From: Actinacidiphila guanduensis
Lineage (GTDB): Bacteria > Actinomycetota > Actinomycetes > Streptomycetales > Streptomycetaceae
Direction of reading: 5' to 3'
NCBI RefSeq assembly: GCF_900103985.1
Contig: NZ_FNIE01000016.1
Span: 80,083 to 144,082, forward strand
Length of the DNA stretch: 64,000 nt
Numbering within the stretch: the stretch's first letter is position 1; every line of letters begins with the position of its first letter. The notes under the pieces are model-generated. The model had not been told where the DNA came from. It saw only the letters and a program-made list of their open reading frames with translations, and did no database searches. The position numbers and the translations under genes were made by a program. Below, piece by piece: positions 53,832 to 63,921 of this stretch.

Positions 53832-53840
53832 CTGTATATC

Positions 53841-53869
53841 CGGATGTACCGGTGGAAACCGGACATCCG
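53841..53869 (+). other. second intergenic hairpin between rpsO and pnp
   Basis: CGGATGT and CCGGT pair with ACCGG and ACATCCG around a GGAA loop, with a single bulged A. It lies ten bases after the terminator. Plausible RNase III substrate in read-through mRNA. The rest of the 53786-54129 gap holds no gene. Confidence 0.6.
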
Positions 53870-53960
53870 CCGGCAGCTCATCGTACCGGGCCGCGGGTTG
53901 TGCACAGGACGTGCGGGACCCGGGCGGCGTCTGGTGCAATGCTGCTGTTGACAACGAACG

Positions 53961-53979
53961 AGGAGGAGCGTCCTCCTTT
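53961..53979 (+). other. small hairpin with T-run before pnp
   Basis: AGGAGGA-GCG-TCCTCCT forms a 7-bp stem with a three-base loop followed by further T residues. A TTGACA hexamer at 53948-53953 lies just upstream. Possible attenuator or a stem that hides a ribosome-binding-like AGGAGG. Confidence 0.4.
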
Positions 53980-54129
53980 CCGCCGCACACGCCGGTCCTC
54001 GGTAGTGGCCTCCGGGCGGTAGCACCCCCGGCGGCTTCGATCGAAGACCGGCCCAGGCAGAAGGACGCCCCTCCACCGACGGCCCGCCAGGGACACGCCC
54101 TGCGGGCAAGGACGAGGAGAATTCCCATA

Positions 54130-56349
54130 GTGGAGAACGAGACCCACTACGCCGAAGCCGTGATCGACAACGGCGTCTTCGGCACCCGCACCATCCGCTT
54201 CGAGACGGGCCGCCTGGCCCGTCAGGCCGCCGGCTCCGCCGTGGCCTACCTGGACGACGACACCATGGTGCTCTCGGCCACCAGCGCCTCGAAGCAGCCC
54301 AAGGAGCACTTCGACTTCTTCCCCCTCACGGTGGACGTCGAGGAGCGCATGTACGCCGCCGGCCGCATCCCCGGCTCCTTCTTCCGCCGCGAGGGCCGCC
54401 CCTCCGAGGACGCGATCCTGACCTGCCGGCTGATCGACCGCCCGCTGCGCCCCTCCTTCGTCAAGGGCCTGCGCAACGAGATCCAGATCGTCGCCACCAT
54501 CATGGCGCTCAACCCCGACCACCTCTACGACGTGGTCGCCATCAACGCCGCCTCCTGCTCCACGCAGCTGGCCGGCCTGCCCTTCTCCGGCCCCATCGGC
54601 GGTGTCCGGGTCGCGCTGATCCGCAACCAGTGGGTCGCCTTCCCCACCCACACCGAGCTGGAGGAGGCCGTCTTCGACATGGTCGTCGCCGGCCGCGTGC
54701 TGGACGACGGCGACGTCGCGATCATGATGGTCGAGGCCGAGGCCACCGACAAGACCATCCAGCTGGTCGAGGGCGGCGTCGACGCGCCGACCGAGGAGGT
54801 CGTGGCCGCCGGCCTCGAGGCCGCCAAGCCGTTCATCAAGGTGCTCTGCAAGGCGCAGTCCGAGCTGGCCGCCAAGGCCGCCAAGCCCACCGCCGAGTTC
54901 CCGATCTTCCTGGACTACCAGGAGGACGTGTTCGAGGCGCTGGAGGCCGCGGTCACGGACGAGCTCGCCCAGGCGCTCACCATCGCCGGCAAGCAGGCCC
55001 GCGAGGCCGAGCTGGACCGGGTCAAGGGCCTGGCCGCCGAGAAGCTGCTGCCGCAGTTCGAGGGCCGCGAGAAGGAGATCTCCGCCGCGTACCGCTCGCT
55101 GACCAAGAAGCTGGTGCGCCAGCGCGTCATCCGCGACAAGGTCCGCATCGACGGCCGCGGCGTCACCGACATCCGCACCCTGGCCGCCGAGGTCGAGGCG
55201 ATCCCGCGGGTGCACGGCTCGGCGCTGTTCGAGCGCGGTGAGACCCAGATCCTGGGCGTCACCACCCTCAACATGCTCCGGATGGAGCAGCAGCTCGACA
55301 CGCTCTCGCCCGAGACGCGCAAGCGCTACATGCACAACTACAACTTCCCGCCGTACTCCGTCGGCGAGACCGGCCGCGTGGGCTCCCCCAAGCGCCGCGA
55401 GATCGGCCACGGCGCCCTCGCCGAGCGCGCCCTGATCCCGGTCCTGCCGACCCGCGAGGAGTTCCCCTACGCGATCCGCCAGGTCTCCGAGGCGCTGGGC
55501 TCCAACGGCTCGACGTCGATGGGCTCGGTCTGCGCCTCCACCATGTCGCTGCTGAACGCCGGCGTGCCCCTCAAGGCGCCCGTCGCCGGCATCGCCATGG
55601 GCCTGATCTCCCAGGAGATCGAGGGCGAGACGCACTACGTGGCGCTCACCGACATCCTCGGCGCCGAGGACGCCTTCGGCGACATGGACTTCAAGGTCGC
55701 CGGCACCAAGGACTTCGTCACCGCCCTCCAGCTCGACACCAAGCTGGACGGCATCCCGGCGTCCGTCCTCGCCGCGGCCCTCAAGCAGGCCCGCGACGCC
55801 CGGCTGCACATCCTCGACGTGATGATGGAGGCCATCGACTCCCCGGACGAGATGTCCCCGAACGCGCCGCGGATCATCAGCATCAAGATCCCGGTGGACA
55901 AGATCGGCGAGGTCATCGGCCCCAAGGGCAAGATGATCAACCAGATCCAGGAGGACACCGGCGCCGACATCTCCATCGAGGACGACGGCACGGTGCTCAT
56001 CGGCGCCACCGAGGGCTCCCAGGCCGAGGCCGCGCGCACGATGATCAACCAGATCGCCAACCCGACCATGCCCGAGGTCGGCGAGCGCTACCTGGGCACG
56101 GTGGTCAAGACCACCACCTTCGGCGCCTTCGTGTCGCTGATGCCGGGCAAGGACGGCCTGCTGCACATCTCGCAGATCCGCAAGCTCGCCGGCGGCAAGC
56201 GCGTGGAGAACGTCGAGGACGTCCTCGGCGTCGGCACCAAGGTGCAGGTCGAGATCGCCGAGATCGACCAGCGCGGCAAGCTGTCGCTGGTCCCGGTCAT
56301 CGAGGGCGAAGACGGCGAGGACGACGCGAAGGACGAGTCGGCCCAGTGA
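54130..56349 (+). CDS. pnp: polyribonucleotide nucleotidyltransferase (PNPase/GpsI)
   Basis: A 739-residue phosphorolytic 3'-5' exoribonuclease. It has two RNase PH domains separated by a helical domain, then a KH domain (VIGPKGKMINQIQEDTGADI) and an S1 domain (YLGTVVKTTTFGAFV). Streptomyces PNPase can also polyadenylate RNA and was once called guanosine pentaphosphate synthetase. GTG 54130 follows GAGGAGA. The stop overlaps the M16 peptidase start (GTGA). Confidence 0.96.
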   Translation: MENETHYAEAVIDNGVFGTRTIRFETGRLARQAAGSAVAYLDDDTMVLSATSASKQPKEHFDFFPLTVDVEERMYAAGRIPGSFFRREGRPSEDAILTCRLIDRPLRPSFVKGLRNEIQIVATIMALNPDHLYDVVAINAASCSTQLAGLPFSGPIGGVRVALIRNQWVAFPTHTELEEAVFDMVVAGRVLDDGDVAIMMVEAEATDKTIQLVEGGVDAPTEEVVAAGLEAAKPFIKVLCKAQSELAAKAAKPTAEFPIFLDYQEDVFEALEAAVTDELAQALTIAGKQAREAELDRVKGLAAEKLLPQFEGREKEISAAYRSLTKKLVRQRVIRDKVRIDGRGVTDIRTLAAEVEAIPRVHGSALFERGETQILGVTTLNMLRMEQQLDTLSPETRKRYMHNYNFPPYSVGETGRVGSPKRREIGHGALAERALIPVLPTREEFPYAIRQVSEALGSNGSTSMGSVCASTMSLLNAGVPLKAPVAGIAMGLISQEIEGETHYVALTDILGAEDAFGDMDFKVAGTKDFVTALQLDTKLDGIPASVLAAALKQARDARLHILDVMMEAIDSPDEMSPNAPRIISIKIPVDKIGEVIGPKGKMINQIQEDTGADISIEDDGTVLIGATEGSQAEAARTMINQIANPTMPEVGERYLGTVVKTTTFGAFVSLMPGKDGLLHISQIRKLAGGKRVENVEDVLGVGTKVQVEIAEIDQRGKLSLVPVIEGEDGEDDAKDESAQ

Positions 56350-57722
56350 CGACCCGCTCCACCGCCGCGACGGCCCGCCCCACCACCAAGGGGCGGGCCG
56401 TCCGCACGCGGACCCTGCTGCCGGGCACCGACGGCACCGGCACCGTACGGCGCTCCGTGCTTCCCGGCGGCCTGCGCGTGGTCACCGAGACCCTGCCGAC
56501 GGTCCGCTCGGCCACCTTCGGCATCTGGGCCGCGGTCGGCTCCCGCGACGAGACACCAATCCTCAACGGTGCCACCCACTACCTGGAGCACCTGCTGTTC
56601 AAGGGCACCTCCCGGCGCAGCGCGCTCGACATCTCCTCGGCGATCGACGCCGTGGGCGGCGAGATGAACGCGTTCACCGCCAAGGAGTACACCTGCTACT
56701 ACGCCAGGGTCCTCGACACCGACCTGCCGCTGGCCATCGACGTGGTCAGCGACATGCTCACCGGCTCCCTGATCCGCCAGGAGGACATCGACGCCGAGCG
56801 CGGCGTCGTCCTGGAGGAGATCGCCATGACCGAGGACGACCCGGGCGACCAGGTGCACGACCTGTTCACCACCGCCCTGCTCGGCGACACGCCCCTCGGG
56901 CGGCCCGTCCTCGGCACCGTGGAGACCGTCAACGGCCTCACCCGGGACCAGGTCGCCCGCTTCTACCGCAAGCACTACGACCCCACCCGGCTCGTCGTCG
57001 CTGCCGCGGGCAACATCGACCACGCCCTGGTGGTCCGCCAGGTCCGTCGGGCCTTCGAGCAGGCAGGCGCCCTGCACGACCCCGACGCGGCCCCCGTGCC
57101 GCCGCGCTCGGGCAGCCGCACCATCAAGGCAGGCGGCCGCACCGAGATCCTCGACCGCCGCACCGAGCAGGCCCACCTCGTGCTCGGCATGCCGGGCCTG
57201 TCCCGCACCGACGAGCGCCGCTGGGCCCTCGGCGTCCTCAACGCGGCCCTGGGCGGCGGCATGAGCTCGCGGCTCTTCCAGGAGGTCCGCGAGAAGCGCG
57301 GCCTGGCGTACTCCGTGTACTCCTACACCTCCTCCTACGCCGACTGCGGCATGTTCGGCGTCTACGCCGGCTGCCAGCCGGGCAGGGTCACCGAGGTCCT
57401 CACGATCTGCCGCGACGAACTCCGGCAGGTCGCCGAGCACGGCCTGGACGACGACGAGCTGCGCCGCGCCATCGGCCAGCTGTCCGGCTCCACCGTGCTG
57501 GGCCTGGAGGACACCGGCGCCCTGATGAACCGGATCGGCAAGAGCGAGCTGTGCTGGGGCGAGCAGTTGTCGGTGGACGACATGCTCGCCCGGATCGCCG
57601 CCGTGACCCCGGACGAGGTCCGCCAGGTCGCCCGCGATGTACTGGGGCAGCGTCCCTCGCTGGCCGTCATAGGCCCGGTGAAGGACAAGCAGGCCGCGCG
57701 CCTGCAGGAGGCCATCGCGTAA
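56346..57722 (+). CDS. M16-family zinc metallopeptidase
   Basis: A 458-residue insulinase/processing-peptidase relative. The inverted zinc motif HxxEH is at residues 78-82 (HYLEH). The distal Glu is in the following helix (about 75 residues later). The C-terminal M16 domain is present (LGVLNAALGGGMSSRLFQEVREKRG). It is translationally coupled to pnp. Bacterial relatives trim peptides. A 15-bp terminator follows. Confidence 0.9.
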   Translation: MTTRSTAATARPTTKGRAVRTRTLLPGTDGTGTVRRSVLPGGLRVVTETLPTVRSATFGIWAAVGSRDETPILNGATHYLEHLLFKGTSRRSALDISSAIDAVGGEMNAFTAKEYTCYYARVLDTDLPLAIDVVSDMLTGSLIRQEDIDAERGVVLEEIAMTEDDPGDQVHDLFTTALLGDTPLGRPVLGTVETVNGLTRDQVARFYRKHYDPTRLVVAAAGNIDHALVVRQVRRAFEQAGALHDPDAAPVPPRSGSRTIKAGGRTEILDRRTEQAHLVLGMPGLSRTDERRWALGVLNAALGGGMSSRLFQEVREKRGLAYSVYSYTSSYADCGMFGVYAGCQPGRVTEVLTICRDELRQVAEHGLDDDELRRAIGQLSGSTVLGLEDTGALMNRIGKSELCWGEQLSVDDMLARIAAVTPDEVRQVARDVLGQRPSLAVIGPVKDKQAARLQEAIA

Positions 57723-57725
57723 CGT

Positions 57726-57756
57726 CCGGGCGGGCGGGTGACACCCGCCCGCCCGG
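57726..57756 (+). terminator. 31-bp perfect palindrome, terminator after the M16 gene
   Basis: Two arms of 15 bases (starting CCGGGCGGGCGGG) pair perfectly about a central A, beginning four bases after the stop. In RNA the inner pairs would open to a small loop. Confidence 0.8.
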
Positions 57757-57830
57757 GGACGCGGTCCTTGCCGCCGCGCGCCCCGCCCACACCCGTTGCG
57801 AACCGTTCGACCCCGGAGGACTCCCCAACG

Positions 57831-58610
57831 ATGAGCAAGCTGCGAGTGGCCGTCATCGGCGCCACCGGCCGGATCGGCTCCGAGGCGGCCCGCTCCGTCG
57901 AGGCCGCCGACGACCTCGACCTGGTCGCGTCGCTCGGCCGCCACGACTCCCTGGACACCCTCACCGAGGCCGGCGCCCAGGTCGCCGTGGAGCTCACCCA
58001 CCCCGACGCCGTGATGGGCAACGTCGAGTTCTGTGTCCGCCACGGCATCCACACCGTCATCGGCACCACCGGCTGGACACCCGAGCGGCTGTCCACCCTG
58101 CGCGGGTGGCTCGACGCGGCACCCGGCACCGGCGCGCTCATCGCCCCGAACTTCTCCATCGGCGCCGTGCTGACCATGCGGTTCGCCCAGCAGGCGGCCC
58201 GCTGGTTCGAGAGTGTCGAGGTCATCGAACTGCACCACGACACCAAGGCCGACGCCCCCAGCGGCACCGCCACCCGCACCGCCCAGCTGGTCGCCGCCGC
58301 CCGCAGCGAGGCCGGCCTGGCCGCCCAGAAGGACCCCACCACGCACGGCCTGGACGGCGCACGAGGCGCCGACGTCGACGGCGTGCCCGTGCACTCGGTG
58401 CGGCTGCGCGGCCTGCTCGCCCACCAGGAGGTGCTCTTCGGCGGCACCGGCGAGACCCTCACCATCCGGCACGACTCCCTGCACCACAGCAGCTTCATGC
58501 CGGGCGTCCTGCTGGCCGTGCGCACCGTGCCGGGCGTGCCGGGCCTGACCTTCGGCCTGGAGCACTTCCTCACCGAGCCGCAGGGCGCAGGCCCGCAGCA
58601 AGGGGCGTGA
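57831..58610 (+). CDS. dapB: 4-hydroxy-tetrahydrodipicolinate reductase
   Basis: A 259-residue enzyme of lysine/diaminopimelate synthesis. The N-terminal nucleotide motif is VIGATGRIG, IGTTGWTPE lies in the middle, and the substrate-binding HHDTKADAPSGTA carries the active-site His and Lys. GGAGGA is 12 bases upstream of ATG 57831. Close to dapA, which makes its substrate. Confidence 0.95.
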   Translation: MSKLRVAVIGATGRIGSEAARSVEAADDLDLVASLGRHDSLDTLTEAGAQVAVELTHPDAVMGNVEFCVRHGIHTVIGTTGWTPERLSTLRGWLDAAPGTGALIAPNFSIGAVLTMRFAQQAARWFESVEVIELHHDTKADAPSGTATRTAQLVAAARSEAGLAAQKDPTTHGLDGARGADVDGVPVHSVRLRGLLAHQEVLFGGTGETLTIRHDSLHHSSFMPGVLLAVRTVPGVPGLTFGLEHFLTEPQGAGPQQGA

Positions 58611-58615
58611 GATCC

Positions 58616-59065
58616 GTGCGCGCGAAGCTGAGCTACACCGTCTCCGCGGTCGTCCTGGTCTTCTACTTCGTGCTCGTCGGCGAGCGCGGCGTGCTGCTGA
58701 TCGCCGACGGCCGCCCGGTCACGGTCGCCTTCGGCGTCGCCGTCCTGGTGCTGCCGCTGATCGGCGCCTGGTTCCTCTGGCACACCACCCAGTTCGCCCG
58801 CCACGCCGGACGCCTGGGACGCGAGCTGGAGGCCGAGGGCGGCCTCCCGGTCGACGAGCTCGTCCGCACCCCCAGCGGCCGCGTGGACCGCGCCTCGGCC
58901 GACGCCGTCTTCGAGAAGCGCAAGGCCGAGACGGAGGCCGCGCCCGACGACTGGCGCAACTGGTTCCGCCTCGCCGTCGCGTACTTCGACGCCCGCGACA
59001 CGCCGAGGGCCCGCAAGGCCATGCAGCGCGCCATCGCCCTGCACGACGGTCGTCCCGTCCGCTGA
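58616..59065 (+). CDS. membrane protein with TPR-like C-terminus, unknown function
   Basis: A 149-residue protein. Two hydrophobic helices lie at residues 5-25 and 36-58 (VVLVFYFVLVG and VLVLPLIGAWFLW). The C-terminal 60 residues (DDWRNWFRLAVAYFDARDTPRARKAMQRA) resemble one tetratricopeptide unit. GTG 58616 is preferred; GTG 58607 overlaps the dapB stop and is possible. Conserved next to dapB in streptomycetes as I recall. Confidence 0.72.
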   Translation: MRAKLSYTVSAVVLVFYFVLVGERGVLLIADGRPVTVAFGVAVLVLPLIGAWFLWHTTQFARHAGRLGRELEAEGGLPVDELVRTPSGRVDRASADAVFEKRKAETEAAPDDWRNWFRLAVAYFDARDTPRARKAMQRAIALHDGRPVR

Positions 59066-59078
59066 ACCCGCCGCAGGC

Positions 59079-59112
59079 GGTCCCCGGGGGCCTCGAGCGG
59101 CCTCCCGGGGCC
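59079..59112. terminator. hairpin between convergent genes
   Basis: A 14-bp stem with two wobbles and one mismatch (arms starting GGTCCCC and ending GGGGCC) is followed by TTCTC on the plus strand. It separates the plus-strand gene ending at 59065 from the minus-strand gene ending at 59141. Confidence 0.6.
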
Positions 59113-59140
59113 TTCTCGGTGGAGGGCGGGGTGCGCCGCC

Positions 59141-59689
59141 TCAGCGCAGTTCGAGCGCCCAGCCCTCTATGGCGTCCGCGGCGATGTCGAACGCCTCCAC
59201 CCGGCCCAGGAAGTCCGCGTTGTGGTCGGTCATCAGCGGCTTGAGCGGCCCGCCGCGGCGCACGATGACCAGCGCTTGGCCCTGGACGCTGCGCGGCAGC
59301 CCCAGTACGCGGACCGGCTGCTGCGCCGTGCGCACCGAGGTCACGTGCTGCCAGGGCACGGTGACCGTGGCGAAGTACCCCACCTGGCGCAGCCCCTTGC
59401 CGCTCAGCCACACGCCCATGCGCAGCAGCCGCAGCGTGCCGGCGATCACCAGGACCGCCAGCAGCACCAGCACCCCCGCACCCTCGACGCTCTTGGCCGC
59501 GGCCATGATCAGGGCGGCGAACAGCAGGTAGGCGGCGAGCATCAGGGCCAGCGCCGCCACACCGACCCGCCACGGCCCCGGCCGGTACGGGCGCATCCAG
59601 CGGTCGTGCACGTCGTGCGGGAGCGGCCGGCCGGTGACGTCGAGGTCGTCGTTCGCGGGGGCGGTGGCGGAGCGGAAGGGCAGGGACAC
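59141..59689 (-). CDS. membrane protein with PH-like domain
   Basis: A 182-residue protein. GTG 59689 has AGAGGAA seven bases upstream; an in-frame ATG at 59764 lacks one. Two hydrophobic helices lie at about residues 45-95. The C-terminal part (PWQHVTSVRTAQQPVRVLGLPRS) resembles the small bacterial PH domain (DUF2581/bPH2) family. Convergent with the dapB-linked gene. Function unknown. Confidence 0.72.
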   Translation of the reverse strand: MSLPFRSATAPANDDLDVTGRPLPHDVHDRWMRPYRPGPWRVGVAALALMLAAYLLFAALIMAAAKSVEGAGVLVLLAVLVIAGTLRLLRMGVWLSGKGLRQVGYFATVTVPWQHVTSVRTAQQPVRVLGLPRSVQGQALVIVRRGGPLKPLMTDHNADFLGRVEAFDIAADAIEGWALELR

Positions 59690-59854
59690 GCGCAGATTCC
59701 TCTTCGGTTCCGTCTGGTGCGGACTATGACCGGTGAGGCTATCCGCCCCGGCCACGGGCGCCAACCTCCGGGTCCGCCGCGCCGCCTGCGGCGGGCTGTC
59801 GTACCCACCCCCTAGGGTGGACGGCGCACGTCAGACAACAGGAAGGACCTGCCG

Positions 59855-60607
59855 GTGTCCACCCAACCGCCGCCCACGGAGTCCGCCGCCGCCCCCGTCC
59901 GCTTCCGTGACGACGTCGGCGTCGAGCTCGTCAAGCACAGCGCGTCGGACTCCGACGTCCTGTGGGCGGCCCGCGTCTCCACGGCAGGCGAGCAGTCCCT
60001 CGAAGAGCTCACCAAGGACCCGGAGCGCTCCCGCGGCCTGATCAACTTCCTGATGCGCGACCGCCATGGCAGCCCCTTCGAGCACAACTCGATGACGTTC
60101 TTCGTCACTGCGCCGATCTTCGTCTTCCGCGAGTTCATGCGCCACCGCGTCGGATGGTCGTACAACGAGGAGTCCGGGCGCTACCGGGAGCTGCAGCCGG
60201 TGTTCTACGTGCCGGCGGCGGACCGGAAGCTGGTGCAGCAGGGGCGGCCGGGGAAGTACGAGTTCGTCGAGGGGACCCCTGAGCAGCGCAAGGCGGCGGT
60301 CGCCGCCATGGAGGAGTCCTACGCGCAGTCGTACGCGGCCTACCAGGAGATGCTGGCCGCAGGGGTGGCCCGCGAGGTGGCGCGGGCGACACTGCCGGTG
60401 GGGTTGTTCTCCTCGATGTACGCGACGTGCAACGCCCGCTCGCTCATGCACTTCCTCGGGTTGCGCACCCAGCACGAGCTCGCCCGGGTGCCGTCCTTCC
60501 CGCAGCGGGAGATCGAGATGGTCGGCGAGAAGATGGAGGCGATCTGGGCGGAGCTGATGCCGCTCACCCATGCCGCCTTCAACGCGAACGGCCGAGTCGC
60601 ACCGTAG
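59855..60607 (+). CDS. thyX: FAD-dependent thymidylate synthase
   Basis: A 250-residue flavoenzyme making dTMP from dUMP. The signature RHR-X8-S begins at Arg96 (RHRVGWSYNEES) and binds FAD and substrate. ATLPVGLFSSMYATCNARSLMHFL carries the conserved C-terminal region. GTG 59855 follows GGAAGGA. It is followed by a promoter-like sequence and a strong hairpin before dapA. Confidence 0.95.
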   Translation: MSTQPPPTESAAAPVRFRDDVGVELVKHSASDSDVLWAARVSTAGEQSLEELTKDPERSRGLINFLMRDRHGSPFEHNSMTFFVTAPIFVFREFMRHRVGWSYNEESGRYRELQPVFYVPAADRKLVQQGRPGKYEFVEGTPEQRKAAVAAMEESYAQSYAAYQEMLAAGVAREVARATLPVGLFSSMYATCNARSLMHFLGLRTQHELARVPSFPQREIEMVGEKMEAIWAELMPLTHAAFNANGRVAP

Positions 60608-60628
60608 AAGATGTCCGAAGTGTTCGGA

Positions 60629-60658
60629 TTGCAGGCATTCGCGTAGTTCCTCTACGCT
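60629..60658 (+). promoter_or_regulatory. putative promoter between thyX and dapA
   Basis: TTGCAG (60629-60634) and TACGCT (60653-60658) are 18 bases apart. The predicted transcript would begin near 60665, at the foot of the hairpin below. Confidence 0.5.
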
Positions 60659-60666
60659 GCAGAAAC

Positions 60667-60712
60667 GGACTCCGGTGCTGCTTGAACCCCCGAGCAGGCA
60701 GCGCCGGAGTCC
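60667..60712 (+). terminator. 15-bp hairpin with C-rich loop between thyX and dapA
   Basis: GGACTCCGGTGCTGC (60667-60681) pairs with 60698-60712 over 15 positions, one of them T-G. The 16-base loop contains ACCCCC. It may end thyX mRNA, or be the 5' structure of dapA mRNA or a small RNA started by the promoter just upstream. Confidence 0.65.
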
Positions 60713-60790
60713 TTACCGAAGGCGCCCGGGTACCACATCCGCAGGTCCCACGGCTGCGCCGCCCGTCATCCACCAAGTACCGTGGGACGC

Positions 60791-61690
60791 ATGGCTCCGA
60801 CCTCCACCCCCGCCGCCCCCTTCGGGCGGATGCTGACCGCCATGGTCACGCCGTTCACCGCCGACGGCGCTCTCGACGTCGAAGGCGCCCAGCAGCTCGC
60901 CGCCCACCTCGTGGACGCCGGCAACGACGGCCTCGTCGTCAACGGCACCACCGGAGAGTCGCCCACCACCACCGACGACGAGAAAGACCGGCTGGTACGC
61001 GCCGTCCTCGAAGCCGTCGGCGACCGCGCCCACGTCGTCACCGGAGTCGGCACCAACGACACCGCGCACAGCACCGTCCTCGCCCGCCGGGCCGAGCAGG
61101 CCGGCGCCCACGGCCTCCTCGCCGTCACGCCGTACTACAGCAAGCCCCCGCAGGAAGGGCTGTACCGGCACTTCACCGCCATCGCCGACGCCACCGGCCT
61201 GCCGGTCATGCTCTACGACATTCCCGGCCGCAGCGGCGTCCCCATCGAGACCGACACGCTGGTCAGGCTCGGCGAGCACCCCAGGATCGTCGCCAACAAG
61301 GACGCCAAGGGCGACCTCGGCGCCTCCAGCTGGGCCATCGCCCGCAGCGACCTGGCCTGGTACTCCGGCGACGACATGCTCAACCTGCCGCTGCTCTCCA
61401 TCGGCGCGGTCGGCTTCGTCTCCGTCGTCAGCCACCTCGCCACGCCCGAGCTGCGCGCCCTCCTGGACGCCCACGCCGCCGGGGACGTCGCCAAGGCCGC
61501 CGAGATCCACCAGCGCCTGCTGCCCGTCTACACGGGCATGTTCCGCGCCCAGGGCGTGACCACCGCCAAGGCCGCCCTGGCGCTGCGCGGACTGCCCGCA
61601 GGCCCGCTCCGCCTGCCCCTCGTCGGCCTCGACGAGGCCGCGACAGAGCAGCTCACGAAGGATCTCGCCGCCGGCGGGGTACATCTGTGA
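60791..61690 (+). CDS. dapA: 4-hydroxy-tetrahydrodipicolinate synthase
   Basis: A 299-residue aldolase that condenses pyruvate and aspartate semialdehyde. GTTGES (NGTTGESPTT), the catalytic Tyr in PYYSKPPQ and the Schiff-base Lys in IVANKDAKGD are present. ATG 60791 matches homologues (MAPTSTP start); GTG 60782 is nine bases earlier in frame. It is followed by RNase J in the same direction, the usual order in actinomycetes. Confidence 0.95.
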   Translation: MAPTSTPAAPFGRMLTAMVTPFTADGALDVEGAQQLAAHLVDAGNDGLVVNGTTGESPTTTDDEKDRLVRAVLEAVGDRAHVVTGVGTNDTAHSTVLARRAEQAGAHGLLAVTPYYSKPPQEGLYRHFTAIADATGLPVMLYDIPGRSGVPIETDTLVRLGEHPRIVANKDAKGDLGASSWAIARSDLAWYSGDDMLNLPLLSIGAVGFVSVVSHLATPELRALLDAHAAGDVAKAAEIHQRLLPVYTGMFRAQGVTTAKAALALRGLPAGPLRLPLVGLDEAATEQLTKDLAAGGVHL

Positions 61691-61819
61691 GCACACGGAC
61701 TTCACAACTGAACAGGCACTGAAAGACCGGAACGGAAATACCGCACACCGAAGAGACTGTGTCGCGCAGCCACGAGCCCCTCATGGGGCCCTGTGGCGTG
61801 CGCGGTAGGGAGAAACCCT

Positions 61820-63505
<1,686 letters not shown>

Positions 63506-63546
63506 CCGCGATTCGCTGACGCCTCGTCAACAACCTGACGTCGCAC

Positions 63547-63574
63547 GGGCCGCCGGATTTGCATCCGGCGGCCC
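63547..63574 (+). terminator. 12-bp perfect hairpin after RNase J
   Basis: GGGCCGCCGGAT pairs exactly with its complement across the loop TTGC, 42 bases beyond the stop. It insulates the rRNA promoter region from the upstream operon. Confidence 0.82.
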
Positions 63575-63643
63575 GCTCCAGTACGTTGGCACAACCGCCT
63601 CGACGAGACACGCGGGAACGTGTGTCCTCGAAAAGGGGCTGGT

Positions 63644-63672
63644 AATTCCGACCGGAAAGCATCTGCTAAAGT
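63644..63672 (+). promoter_or_regulatory. rRNA operon promoter candidate
   Basis: TAAAGT at 63667-63672, in the context GCTAAAGTCGGAG, is the -10 type seen in streptomycete rrn promoters. The -35 region (63644-63649, AATTCC) is weak. Other tandem promoters may exist upstream between 63575 and 63640 but none is clear. Confidence 0.6.
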
Positions 63673-63679
63673 CGGAGAC

Positions 63680-63921
63680 ACAACGAAGGGAAAGCCCGGA
63701 GGGCGCCGGTGACGGTGGCCGATGGCAGCTTCCGTTCCTTGAGAACTCAACAGCGTGCCAAAAGTCAACGCCAGATATGTTGATACCCCGTCTCTTGGAG
63801 ATTTGTTCTCTCTGAGACGTGGTTCCTTTGAAGAAGAAACACAGCGAGGACGCTGTGCACCTGGGGATTATTCCTTCCCGGGTGCCGCTCTCGTGATGTG
63901 TGACCGGATATCCGGTAGGCA
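63680..63921 (+). other. 16S rRNA 5' leader
   Basis: This AT-richer stretch contains the conserved streptomycete pre-16S sequence (TTGAGAACTCAACAGCGTG, then GATATGTTGATACCCCGTC). Stems include GTCTC/GAGAC at about 63790-63819 and the perfect CACAGCG-AGGA-CGCTGTG at 63840-63857. These are processing (RNase III) and antitermination signals. No gene is present in 63506-63921. Confidence 0.75.

Noticed and set aside
60667..60712. 6C-type small RNA or lysine riboswitch
   Set aside because: Only one hairpin with five C residues is present, and the element is far too short for a lysine riboswitch.
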